Below, one piece after another: positions 1 to 9,773 of a stretch of 64,000 bases of DNA. The DNA is from Acorus gramineus. Lineage: Eukaryota; Streptophyta; Magnoliopsida; Acorales; Acoraceae. Under the pieces are notes generated by a model. That model was not told the DNA's origin. It did not search any database and saw only the letters and a list, made by a program, of their open reading frames with translations. The DNA is taken from contig JAUJYN010000022.1 in assembly GCA_030737835.1 (NCBI GenBank), positions 2,634,712 through 2,698,711 on the forward strand, in the 5' to 3' direction. The number at the start of each line of letters is the position of its first letter. The first letter of the stretch is position 1. The position numbers were made by a program, and so were the translations under genes.

Positions 1-1534
1 CCAAATGCGGAAGCTAAAGACTAAATCTGTAAATAAACATTCTACAGACTCGATCCTCAATCATCTGTCCTGTGAGAGCCAATATACACCAATACAACTG
101 AATATATATACAAACGCGTGCCAAGCACGGAAATAAAATACATACAGCCAAGAAGGGATGCTGATAACCTCTGGTACTCGCGGAATGTGGCGCTGCTCCG
201 CTACTGAAGGAATCCCTCGGAAAGCTCCAACTGCTGCTCCAGCTCCAGCTCAGGCTCAGTGGCAACTGGGGAAAACATATGCGAGGGGTGAGCCACACGC
301 TCAGTGAACAGCACAACCCATGCATCACAGACAATATTGACCACAATTCAATCTTAATAATCCACAATCTCTTATTAACAACCACAAAATGGTAACAAAT
401 ACTCAACTAGTGGGTCGCTCAATCGCCAACTCACTACACCCTCACCCTCACCCTTCAATGGGTGACATAGGATTTTGGGACTGATAATCATCCAATCACA
501 ACTCCAGTGGGTCGCTCATCGCCAACCCACTACACCCTCACCCTCACCCTACCACGGGTGACATAGGATTTTGGGACTGACTAGGCTGTTGGTCACCCTT
601 GTTCCACCGATAGTCTCTCCTCCAATCCGTAGGCCGCTTGGCTTTCACCCACAACTTCAGCCCAGTCCGAAACCAAATCAGGAGGCGCCTACTGATGGGA
701 ACCCTTGGAAGGGACGGCCTTTCTAACGCTGGGGTAGTCTCTACCGGATCCAACGAGGGGGGACAGAACAGCCTATCCATGCGCATATGATCCACTCGGA
801 TCCGCCGACAACACATCTCTACAACTCAAATGTCATGAATTCCTCAGAATTCCTCCAAGGCGCATAACCAATATGCGGGGAACATACACAATAATTAGCA
901 AGGGTGGAATATCATTGGGGGAAAGAAACTTGGGAGGGCAGCGTGAGTTCTCGATATAGGACACCCCGACAAGCAAACAAGGAACACGGAGTACCCTAGC
1001 CCGGGTCTCACCGCTGTCCTCGCGAGGCCCCTCCCCTATAATATTCACTAAATATGCTAATAGTCATATAATTTGGTATAACATTTCTTATAATACTATT
1101 GGGACAAGAAACCTTGGGAGGGCAGCGTGAGTTCCCGATACGGGACACCCCGACAACCAAACAAGGAACACGGAGTACCCTAACCCGGGTCTCAGTGTTG
1201 ACCTCGCAAGGCTCCTCCCTATAATATCATCTAAGGCATGCAGTTTATCATACACTAGCATTTAATTTAATAAATAAACTAGTAGGACACATGCATAGGC
1301 CAAGGCTTCCTAGCATGAGAACAGGGGGACATGATGCATGGCTCATACACATATCCTAAGGGTGCAAGTCCCTAACATGCAAAGTCTAGGGTAGCATGCA
1401 TTCCACATTTAAATCATGCTCGCATGGAATACACATTATAACAGGTTAATATAAATCCATGGTGCCCCAGGAGAGGTCGGTATACGCCCAAGTGCGTATA
1501 ACGCCTCTCTACTGGGTTGGATTGTCCCACTCAC

Positions 1535-1570
1535 TGAAGATCGGATCGTCGCGCGACCGCCCGTCAAGAT
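1535..1570 (-). other. Candidate 36-nt LTR microexon (A1 3' LTR)
   Basis: On the minus strand it is preceded by a polypyrimidine stretch ending TCTTGCAG and followed by GTGAGTGGG. The upstream donor (TTG|GTAAGC) reads from 2802, giving a candidate first intron 1571-2802. Length and flanks match the other A LTR copies. Splicing is inferred, not shown. Confidence 0.4.
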
Positions 1571-1689
1571 CTGCAAGACATACATTTATACGGCGAGTTA
1601 AATACACAAATATATCAAATACTCACAAAATACTCCAAAAGAACCCAACACTCGGGCAAACGTACATACGGCCCGTACGCACGTTAGCC

Positions 1690-2680
1690 TGAGCACTCCG
1701 ACTCACTCCCGAACCCACGGCGACCACCCGCACGGCCACCCGCCCCGGATGCGCCGCCGCGCCTCAGCCCGCGCACCCAGGCGCACTGCCGGGCCCCTAC
1801 CCGCACGCCTGGACCAGCAGCCGAGCCACCCGGTGCGCCGCGCACCCACTGCGCCCCGCCGCAGCAGCCCGCGCGCACCCCGCACACCCCCGCGCTGACC
1901 CGCGAGCACACCGCAAGCCCCGCGCACCCAGCGCCTCGCCCCGCGCGCACCTCCAGCCCCTATCCGCGCGCACTCCGCGCGCACCACCAGCCTCTACCCG
2001 CGCGCACGCCTGCGCGCACCACCCGCTCGCACCCACTGTCCTCCTCACCGCGCGCACGCCTGCGCCTCAGCCCAGCGCCCCGCGCGCATGCACCTCTGCG
2101 GTGCCCAGCGCCCCTGCGCCCGGCGCTCAGCACCCTCGCCCAGCACTCGGTATCCTCGACCAGCTCCCAGCGCTCAGCGCCCAGCACCCGGGACCCTCAC
2201 CCAGTGCCCACGCGCACGCCGGCGCAACACGCGCCCAGCGCGCCTGCCAGCCTGCCCGCGTCGCCGAGTGGCCCGAGCACCGTTCGCCTGCACGCCTGGG
2301 CACTGCTCGCCTGATGCCCGAGCGCCCCCTGCCAGCTGCCCGAGCATGGCCTGCCTAGCTGGCCTGCCCTGCTCGCACAGCCCGCAGCCATCCTACTCCC
2401 CACGCCTCCCCCTGCACCCCCGAGCGCACGCCCGTGAGCGCACCCGCGCGCACGCCCGCGAGCGCACCTGGCAAACTGGTGCACCTGCTCCCCGCCTACC
2501 CGAGCTAGTCTTCTCTGCGCGCCCAGCACGCCCAGCACTCAGCACGCCCAGCGCCAACCCGAGCGCACGCCCACGTGCACGCCCGCGCGCACTCGTGCGC
2601 GCGCCCTGCCGCTGCTGCCTGCTGCCCGGGACTGCAACCCCCATGCCCGAGCACCTCTACCACCCACCTCCGGCCACCAA
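1690..2680. repeat. CpG-rich low-complexity block in A LTR
   Basis: About 1 kb dominated by GCGCGCAC, CCAGCGCCC and CTGCC words, in sharp contrast to the AT-rich LTR flanks. It lies between the candidate first donor and acceptor. Open frames on both strands here encode only Arg/Ala/Pro/Gly-rich low-complexity peptides and are not kept as genes. Confidence 0.85.
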
Positions 2681-3391
2681 TGGCCTCCGACCACCACCCC
2701 ACAGCCCTCCGACGGCCACCCACCGCCGCCGACCACCACCCAACCTCATTTCCACCCTCCTAACATACATCTAAGCATAAAAAGAGAAGAAAGAGGGCTT
2801 ACCAAGGGGAGGAAGGGAAGTCCGGTTGCTCTCCGCGCACCGAAACCTCACCCAAAAGGCTTCCAACACCGAGATCTACTCCCACCTCCGAAATGGCTCA
2901 AATCAGGGAAGAAGAGAGGGGGGACGGAGGGGCAAATCTCACCGGAATCCGGATTTGAAAGCACCGGGGTGTAGATCGGGACCCGATCTACACTTCCTAT
3001 GCTTTAGGTTTTAAGCTTTGAGGGCTCTAGGGGGCTCAAAACCAAGAAAAATGGAGAAGGGGAGAGAGAGGGCTTTTTGGTAGGGATGATGAATAGTGCC
3101 TTTCGAATTTTAGATTCCATTTATATAGCAAGTCACTTAAAATACCCGGATACGCCCCGAAACTGCAAAATTTTGGAAACGTTACCGGAATTCGACGAAA
3201 TTTTTGTGAGAGGCCTAAAATGGCACCAGGACACCAAATATGCAGTTAGATTTCCAATCGGAGTCCTCTAACTCAGGACGATAGCTAACAGTCCAAAAAT
3301 TAGCGGTTTCGATCGAAAACCGAAAAAAAACAAAAAACTGCCAGAACGCTCCAACGGTTACCAGCAGGTTAAAAGTGACACATATATAACA

Positions 3392-3404
3392 TTCTTCCCC
3401 CCTT
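3392..3404 (-). other. Polypurine tract of A1
   Basis: The complement reads AAGGGGGGAAGAA immediately before the LTR start, as expected for the plus-strand primer of reverse transcription. It is identical to the tract of the plus-strand A element at 21236-21248. Confidence 0.9.
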
Positions 3405-3971
3405 AGGAAATTTTGTCCTCAAAATATGCAAAAACATCTAGGAGGGGAAAAGATGCGGATACGCGTCACACCTAGCATCCTTGAGCTCCCAAGTGTCCTT
3501 GACACCGGAACGGTGCTGCCATCGCACCTCGACCAACTGGACGGTCTTGGTGCAGAGCCTCCTCACGCGGCGGTCCATGATCACAATCGACTGCTCCACG
3601 AATGACTGTCCGGCTCAGAGACGAGCGGCTCGAACGGGATGACGTGAGCAGGATCACGGACACCTTTACCCAACTGTGAACCCACCACTCCAAGACGGAG
3701 AGGTAAGAATTGGCGCTGAGGTGAGCCTCCGATAAAACTCCAGGAAGCTCTCCTCGCAAGACGGGGACCACTCGAACCGGACATCCTTCCGAGTAAGGCG
3801 GTTAAGAGGAACAGCTATCTTCGAGAGTCCCTCGTCAAGCTTCCTACAATAACCTGCTAAACTCGGGAAGCTCCGAATCCCTGCGGGGTTCGACGGTCGG
3901 CGCCAATTTGACGTGACGAGCGTCTTGCCCGGGTCCACAGATATGCCTTCACCAGAAATCACCCAGCCCAA
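3405..3971 (-). pseudogene. pol: pol remnant: RT tail fused to integrase C-terminus
   Basis: About 3666-3971 (minus) encodes a stretch resembling the end of reverse transcriptase into the RNase H connection, including [17 protein letters not shown] and [11 protein letters not shown]. About 3420-3665 corresponds to the extreme C-terminal integrase/chromodomain region (words such as HVIPFEPLV and VEQ). Compared with the plus-strand A element, RNase H and nearly all of integrase are missing between them, and protease and most of RT are missing upstream. The remnant cannot supply enzymes, so A1 would depend on other copies. Confidence 0.8.
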
Positions 3972-4739
3972 AAGGCCTTAACCTCTAACCAAAACTCGCA
4001 CTCGATCTTTCATCCATCTGATGCTTCCATGGTATCCCTTGCCTGGGAAAAGAAACCTCGGGAGGGCACCATGAAATCCCGATATAGGGTACCCCGACAA
4101 CCAAACAAGGAACACGAAGTACCCTAGCCCGGGTTTCAACGCTGACCTCACAAGGCCCCTTAATCCAGAAAGGAACACTAGAAGAAGACATCATTTTAAA
4201 GAACACTACTAACCCCTCCGGATCATCTACCTCTAGATGATCACCTAACGATGTCCTTCAACATCCTTTGCAAGACCGGACCCAACATCATTGGGAACGG
4301 TCCAACAGAAATTGGGTCACGAGCGACCCGTCTTCGCCTCATCCACACCCTCACTCCCGAAAGGAGACATTTTGGGACTTTGGGAGAGACTTAGACTGCT
4401 CTCTACCCCTGGTCCACCGGTAGCCTCTCCCTGCTCCGTAGCTCGCCTGGTCCTCTGATCGGGAGCCTGTCTAACGCCGGGGCTGTACTACGCGGATCCA
4501 ACGAAGGGGAGAGCGATTCCACGCTCGCAGTACCATTCGATAATCTCTTTCTGGGCAGCCCCTACCTGGTATACTCCCAAATTCAATACCCCTCCGACTG
4601 CATCGGTGGTACCTACTGATGGGAACTCGCTGCCAAGACGGCTACAACCCGGCTTCCCTAACTCAATCAATCGCTCTTGACACTCGCTCACCAAATACCA
4701 CACACACTTGCATAACAGCAACCAAACACACACCCACAA
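3972..4739. repeat. LTR-derived segment captured in the A1 internal region
   Basis: This piece between gag and the pol remnant resembles LTR sequence. 4040-4165 matches the LTR motif around GGAGGGCA...CCAAACAAGGAACACG. About 4200-4640 resembles the family B LTR stretch with CCGGACCCAACA, CACCCTCACTCC and CGGTGGTACCTAC. It has no LTR termini, so it is not an intact insertion. The first part also occurs in all three B internal regions (near 24800-24950, 42180-42320 and 48430-48580). Confidence 0.7.
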
Positions 4740-6137
4740 TTATATCCTATTACTGGAGAGTTGAGAACACAAGATAATACCTCGAACCATGATACCCGAA
4801 AGCTGCGCCTCCTCGGCCGTAAGCGCTGCAACTCTGCCTTGGACCAACCGCGGCTGAGGAGCAGGAGCACGCCTCACCGGCTGCACTGGCTGCCTCCACT
4901 GGTCAACTCGACCATCCTGTGGCTGCTGCTGACGCTGAGGCTGCTGCTGCTGCTGGCGCGGAAGCTGCTGCTGTAAGAACTGCCACTGCTGAGGTAGCAC
5001 ACAGGGTCGGCCAGCATCAGGGCAATTGTACCTGATATGCCCGATGCGCTGACAATGGAAGCAGCGCCGCCTCTCCGGCCGCCAGGACTGGATGGGCACT
5101 GCTGCAATGGGTGCTGGATCCCACCCTGGCACCGCATCTGCTGGAGGAGAGGCAGCCGCTGACTGATCGAAGCGGGGCCTCTTCCTCTTGCGCTGCCCCT
5201 GGTCCCGACTCCCGGAAGGACCCTGATCTGCAGAAGGGGTCGGAAACCCCACGATGATCCCGAGATCTCGCTCGACCGTCTTCGCTCGAGACACCAAGTC
5301 CGAGAACCTCGAGAATGCCTGGGCGGTGACGTTCACCCAGATAGCGCTGCTGAGACCCAACTCAAAACGGCGGCACCGCGTGTCCTCGTCCACCACCAAG
5401 GCTGGAGCAAATCTGGACAGCCTCGTAAAGCGCGTAGAGTAGTCAGCAACCGACATGGAGCCCTGCGTCAACTGCTCGAACTCCCGCATCACGATCTGGC
5501 GCGTTGAGAACGGGAAATACTCGTCTAGAAAATGCCTCCAGAAACCCGCCCAAGAAAGCTGCTCCACTCCCTCTGGGATGTCCACCACTCGGGTAGCCCA
5601 CCAGTCGGCGGCGTTACCCTTCAACATAAAGGTGGCCAGGGGGACTAGCTGGCGGTCAGTGCAAAGCATGGCCGCGAAGATCGTGTCCACCTCCCTCAAC
5701 CAACGCTCTGGCGCAAGAGGATCTGCCATCTGCCCATGGAACTCGGGAGGGTGGAGCATCAGAAAGGCGTTGAGGCCGCTCCGCTGCACCCGCGCCGCCG
5801 CCTCTAGCTCCTCCTCCCTCTTCAGGAGACCCTGAACTCCTACCGCCGGAATCGCCACTGGAACTGGGGGTACATCAGGTACCACAGGCGGATCTGCCGC
5901 CAAGGGGACCTGCGGAACTACCTCGCGAGTCGCCCTCAGCTCCTGAATCTCTCTAGCCTGCTCTGCCAATGCTCTGGTCTGGGTCTCCACCAAATCAGCC
6001 AACCGAGCGAAAGCACGCTCCCAAGCAGGAGGCTCTTGCGTCAAGGGCTCTCCGGTAGCATCCTCGTCTCTGGTAGGTCCGGAAACCTCCAAAGACCGAG
6101 AGGGACCTCGTCCGCGCCGTCCTCTGCGAGGAGGCAT
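4740..6137 (-). CDS. gag: Gag polyprotein of A1, intact 465-codon frame
   Basis: Capsid/nucleocapsid protein that would package the element RNA into cytoplasmic particles. The start is MPPRRGRRGR, the same start region as the plus-strand A element. Residues about 118-265 form a retrotransposon Gag core (LHPPEFHG, WLREVDTIF, FMLKGNAADWW, FSTRQIVMREFEQLTQG, YSTRFTRLSRFAP). Residues 359-372 form one CCHC zinc knuckle (C359, C362, H367, C372). A glutamine-rich tract covers about 383-405. The frame ends in VRGIILCSQLSSNRI, just where the homologue runs on into protease, so gag is uninterrupted but protease and pol are cut away. In this family gag and pol are normally one frame, so the stop is a by-product of the deletion/capture junction. 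Recent selection or mobilisation in trans is possible but not shown. Confidence 0.88.
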   Translation of the reverse strand: MPPRRGRRGRGPSRSLEVSGPTRDEDATGEPLTQEPPAWERAFARLADLVETQTRALAEQAREIQELRATREVVPQVPLAADPPVVPDVPPVPVAIPAVGVQGLLKREEELEAAARVQRSGLNAFLMLHPPEFHGQMADPLAPERWLREVDTIFAAMLCTDRQLVPLATFMLKGNAADWWATRVVDIPEGVEQLSWAGFWRHFLDEYFPFSTRQIVMREFEQLTQGSMSVADYSTRFTRLSRFAPALVVDEDTRCRRFELGLSSAIWVNVTAQAFSRFSDLVSRAKTVERDLGIIVGFPTPSADQGPSGSRDQGQRKRKRPRFDQSAAASPPADAVPGWDPAPIAAVPIQSWRPERRRCFHCQRIGHIRYNCPDAGRPCVLPQQWQFLQQQLPRQQQQQPQRQQQPQDGRVDQWRQPVQPVRRAPAPQPRLVQGRVAALTAEEAQLSGIMVRGIILCSQLSSNRI

Positions 6138-6238
6138 ATCAGCACCCTAAGAAAACCAGACACTAGGATCAGAATACTCATATAGAAATCCTAGGACTCA
6201 TCTCTACGAAAGGAAGACTATTGGCTCTGACAGGACCA

Positions 6239-6251
6239 GGCTCTGATACCA
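6239..6251 (-). other. Primer binding site of A1 (initiator Met tRNA)
   Basis: The complement reads TGGTATCAGAGCC, matching the 3' end of plant initiator-methionine tRNA, six bases inside the 5' LTR end. Confidence 0.92.
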
Positions 6252-7932
6252 ACTTTTTGTCACGCCCCAGGGCGGCCGTCCCCGGGACGCGGCAAGTGTA
6301 TATAAAATATCAGAATCTACATAGGAGGTCAATAATATATCATACACAAACAACCAGAATGACACACAGACAACAAAGGGCTGACATGATATATACACCA
6401 AATGCGGAAGCAAAAGACTGAATCTGTAAATAAACATACTACAGACTCGATACTCAATCATCTGTCCTGTGAGAGCCAATATACACCAATACAACTGAAT
6501 ATATATACAAACGCGTGCCAAGCACGGAAATAAAATACATACAGCCAAGAAGGGATGCTGATAACCTCTGGTACTCGCGGAACGTGGCGCTGCTCCGCTA
6601 CTGAAGGAATCCCTCGGAAAGCTCCAACTGCTGCTCCGGCTCCAGCTCAGGCTCAGTGGCAACTAGGGAAAACATATGCGAGGGGTGAGCCACACGCTCA
6701 GTGAACAGCACAACCCATGCATCACAGACAATATTGACCACAATTCAAATCTTAATAATCCACAATCTCTTATTAACAACCACAAAATGGTAACAAATAC
6801 TCAACTAGTGGGTCGCTCAATCGCCAACCCACTACACCCTCACCCTCACCCTTCAATGGGTGACATAGGATTTTGGGACTGATAATCATCCAATCACAAC
6901 TCCAGTGGGTCGCTCATCGCCAACCCACTACACCCTCACCCTCACCCTACCACGGGTGACATAGGATTTTGGGACTGACTAGGCTGTTGGTCACCCTTGG
7001 TCCACTGATAGTCTCTCCTCCACTCCGTAGGCCGCTTGGCTTTCACCCACAACTTCAGCACAGTCCGAAACCAAATCAGGAGGCGCCTACTGATGGGAAC
7101 CCTTGGAAGGGACGGCCTTTCTAACGCTGGGGCAGCCTCTACCGGATCCAACGAGGGGAAACAGAACAGCCTATCCATACGCATATGATCCACTCGGATC
7201 CGCCGACAACACATCTCTACAACTCTAATGTCCTGAATTCCTCAGAATTCCTCTGAGGCGCATAACCAATATGCGGGGAACATACACAATAATTAGCAAG
7301 GGTGGAATATCATTGGGGGAAAGAAACTTGGGAGGGCAGCGTGAGTTCCCGATATAGGACACCCCGACAATCAAACAAGGAACACGGAGTACCCTAGCCC
7401 GGGTCTCACCGCTGTCCTCGCGAGGCCCCTCCCCTATAATATTCACTAAATATGCTAATAATCATATAATTTGGTATAACATTTCTTATAATACTATTGG
7501 GACAAGAAACCTTGGGAGGGCAGCGTGAGTTCCCGATACAGGACACCCCGACAACCAAACAAGGAACACGGAGTACCCTAACCCGGGTCTCAGTGTTGAC
7601 CTCGCAAGGCTCCTCCCTATAATATCATCTAAGGCATGCAGTTTATCATACACTAGCATTTAATTTAATAAATAAACTAGTAGGACACATGCATAGGCCA
7701 AGGCTTCCTCGCATGAGAATAGGGGGACATGATGAATGGCTCATACACATATCCTAAGGGTGCAAGTCCCTAACATGCAAAGTCTAGGGTAGCATGCATT
7801 CCACATTTAAATCATGCTCGCATGGAATACACATTATAACAGGTTAATATAAATCCATGGTGCCCCAGGAGAGGTCGGTATACGCCCAAATGCGTATAAC
7901 GCCTCTCTACTGGGTTGGATTGTCCCACTCAC

Positions 7933-7968
7933 CGAAGATCGGGTCGTCGCGCGACCGCCCGTCAAGAT
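7933..7968 (-). other. Candidate 36-nt LTR microexon (A1 5' LTR)
   Basis: Minus strand: TCTTGCAG | 36 nt | GTGAGTGGG. Candidate first intron 7969-9184 opens with TTG|GTAAGC. The final acceptor, CCCTAG near 6664, overlaps the conserved GAGC/GCTC hairpin region. Inference only. Confidence 0.4.
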
Positions 7969-8089
7969 CTGCAAGACAGACATTTATACGGTGAGTTAAA
8001 TACACAAATATATCAAATACTCACAAAATACTCCAAAAGAACCCAACACTCGGGCAAACGTACATACGGCCCGTACGCACGTTAGCCTG

Positions 8090-9030
8090 AGCACTCCGAC
8101 TCACTCCGAACCCACGGCGACCACCCGCACGGCCACCCGCCCCAGATGCGCCGCCGCACCTCAGCCCGCGCACCCAGGCGCACGGCCGGGCCCCTGCCCA
8201 CACGCCTGGACCCACAGCCGAGCCACCCGGTGCGCCGCGCGCCCACTGCGCCCCGCCGCAGCAGCCCGCGCGCACCCCGCACACCCCCGCGCTGACCCGC
8301 GAGCACACCGCAAGCCCCGCGCGCCCAGTGCGTCGCCCCGCGCGCACCTCCAGCCCCTATCCGCACGCACTCCGCGCGCACTACCAGCCTCTACCCGTGC
8401 GCACCACGCGCGCACCATCCGCTCGCACCCACTGCCCTCCTCATCGCGCGCACGCCTGTGCCTCAGCCCAGCGCCCCGCGCGCATGCACCTCTGCGGTGC
8501 CCAGCGCCCAGCGCCCCTGCGCCCAGCGCTCAGCACCCTCGCCCAGCACCCGGTATCCGCGACCAGCTCCCAGCGCTCAGCGCCCACGCGCCACCCTGCC
8601 CGCGCTGCTGCCCGCGTTGCCTGCCTGCGCGCGTCGCCGAGTGGCCCGAGCACTGTTCGCCTGCACGCCTAGGCACTGCTCGCCAGATGCCCGAGCGCCC
8701 CCTGCCAGAGCATGGCCTGCCCAGCTGGCCTACCCTGCTCGCACAGCCCGCAGCCATCCTACTCCGCACGCCTCCCCCTGCACCCCCCGAGCGCACGCCC
8801 GCGCGGGCATTTGCGCGCACGCGCTCGCGCGCCCGGCAAACTGGTGCACCTGCTCCCAGCCTACCCGAGCTAGTCTTCCCTGCGCGCCCAGCACGCCCAG
8901 CACTCAGCACCCAGCGCCAACCGGAGCGCACGCCCGCGTGCACGCCCGCGCGCACGCGCGCCCTGCCGCTGCTCGCCTGCTGCGCCTGCCTGAGCGCTGC
9001 CTGCTGCCCGGGACTACAACCCCCATGCCC
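8090..9030. repeat. CpG-rich low-complexity block in A LTR
   Basis: Same kind of block as 1690-2680, with different internal insertions and deletions although the flanking LTR sequence is much more similar. Long open frames here (for example 8458-9156 and 8530-9105) are low-complexity shadows. Confidence 0.85.
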
Positions 9031-9773
9031 GAGCACCTCTACCACCCACCTCCGGCCACCAATGGCCTCCGACCACCACCCCACAGCCCTCCGACGGCCA
9101 CCCACCGCCGCCGACCACCACCCAACCTCATTTCCACCCTCCTAACATACATCTAAGCATAAAAAGATAAGAAAGAGGGCTTACCAAGGGGAGGAGGGGA
9201 AGTCCGGTTGCTCTCCGCGCACCGAAACCTCACCCAAAGGGCTTCCAACGCCCGGATCTACTCCCACCTCCGAAATGGGCCAAATCAGGGAAGAAGAGAG
9301 GGGGGATGGAGGGGCAAAACTTGCCGAAATCCGGATTTGAAAGCACCGGGGTGTAGATCGGGACCCGATCTACACTTCCTATGCTTTAGGTTTTAAGCTT
9401 TGAGGACTCTGTGGGGCTCAAAAGCTTGAAAAATGGAGAAGGGGAGAGAGAAAGCTTTTTGGTAGGGATGATGAATAGTGCCTTTCAAATTTTAGATTCC
9501 ATTTATATAGCAAGTCACTTAAAATACCCGGATACGCCCTGAAACTGTGAAATTTCAGAAACGTTACCGGAATTCGACGAAATTTTTGTGAGAGGCCTAA
9601 AATGGCACCAGGACACCAAATATGCAGTTAGATTTCCAATCGGAGTCCTCTAACTCAGGAAGATAGCTAACAGTCCAAAAATTAGCGGTTCCGATCAAAA
9701 ACCGAAAAAAAACAAAAAACTGCCAGAACGCTCCAACGGTTACCAGCAGGTTAAAAGTGACACAAATATAACA

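Larger units (their letters stand above)
1..3391 (-). repeat. Family A 3' LTR of A1, truncated by window edge
   Basis: Position 1 aligns with about 6398 of the partner LTR, so roughly 140 bp are missing. The LTR ends at ...CATATATAACA (complement of TGTTATATATG), followed directly by the polypurine tract. It contains a TATA-like box on the minus strand at 3120-3127, a GC-rich block near 1690-2680, GGGTGA-type repeats near 437-455 and 526-550, and candidate splice signals around a 36-nt microexon. Confidence 0.92.
1..9773 (-). mobile_element. Non-autonomous family A LTR retrotransposon with gag only (A1)
   Basis: Read on the minus strand, the order is LTR (6258-9773), primer binding site, gag, an LTR-like segment, a deleted pol remnant, polypurine tract, and a second LTR that runs off the left edge at position 1. 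The two LTRs look alike by eye outside the GC-rich block. The gag belongs to a Ty3/gypsy Tekay/Del-like chromovirus. The element sits inside a plus-strand A LTR, because the sequence from about 9776 matches the interior of the LTR copy at about 23338. The 5 bp after it are CCAAC; the matching target duplication lies outside the window and cannot be checked. Confidence 0.9.
6258..9773 (-). repeat. Family A 5' LTR of A1
   Basis: 3516 bp bounded by TGTCACGCC and ATATAACA on the plus strand (TG...CA on the minus). A TATA-like box lies at 9502-9509 (minus). A GC-rich block covers about 8090-9030. Repeats (CCCTCA)n lie near 6833-6850 and 6928-6950. The hairpin-forming pair CTGTAAAT/ACTACAGACTC lies near 6420-6450. 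Its upstream promoter half is the subtype without a W-box cluster. Confidence 0.93.

Noticed and set aside
437-550. Telomere-like CCCTCA repeats
   Set aside because: Only two to three units, unit differs from plant CCCTAAA, and they recur at one fixed site in each LTR.
2088-2774. 228-residue open frame in a GC-rich block
   Set aside because: Arg/Ala/Pro/His-rich low complexity, open on both strands because stops are rare at this composition, and not kept in frame in the other LTR copies.
8458-9156. 232-residue frame and its antisense 191-residue partner
   Set aside because: Same GC-rich artefact in the partner LTR; indels relative to 1690-2680 break the frame.
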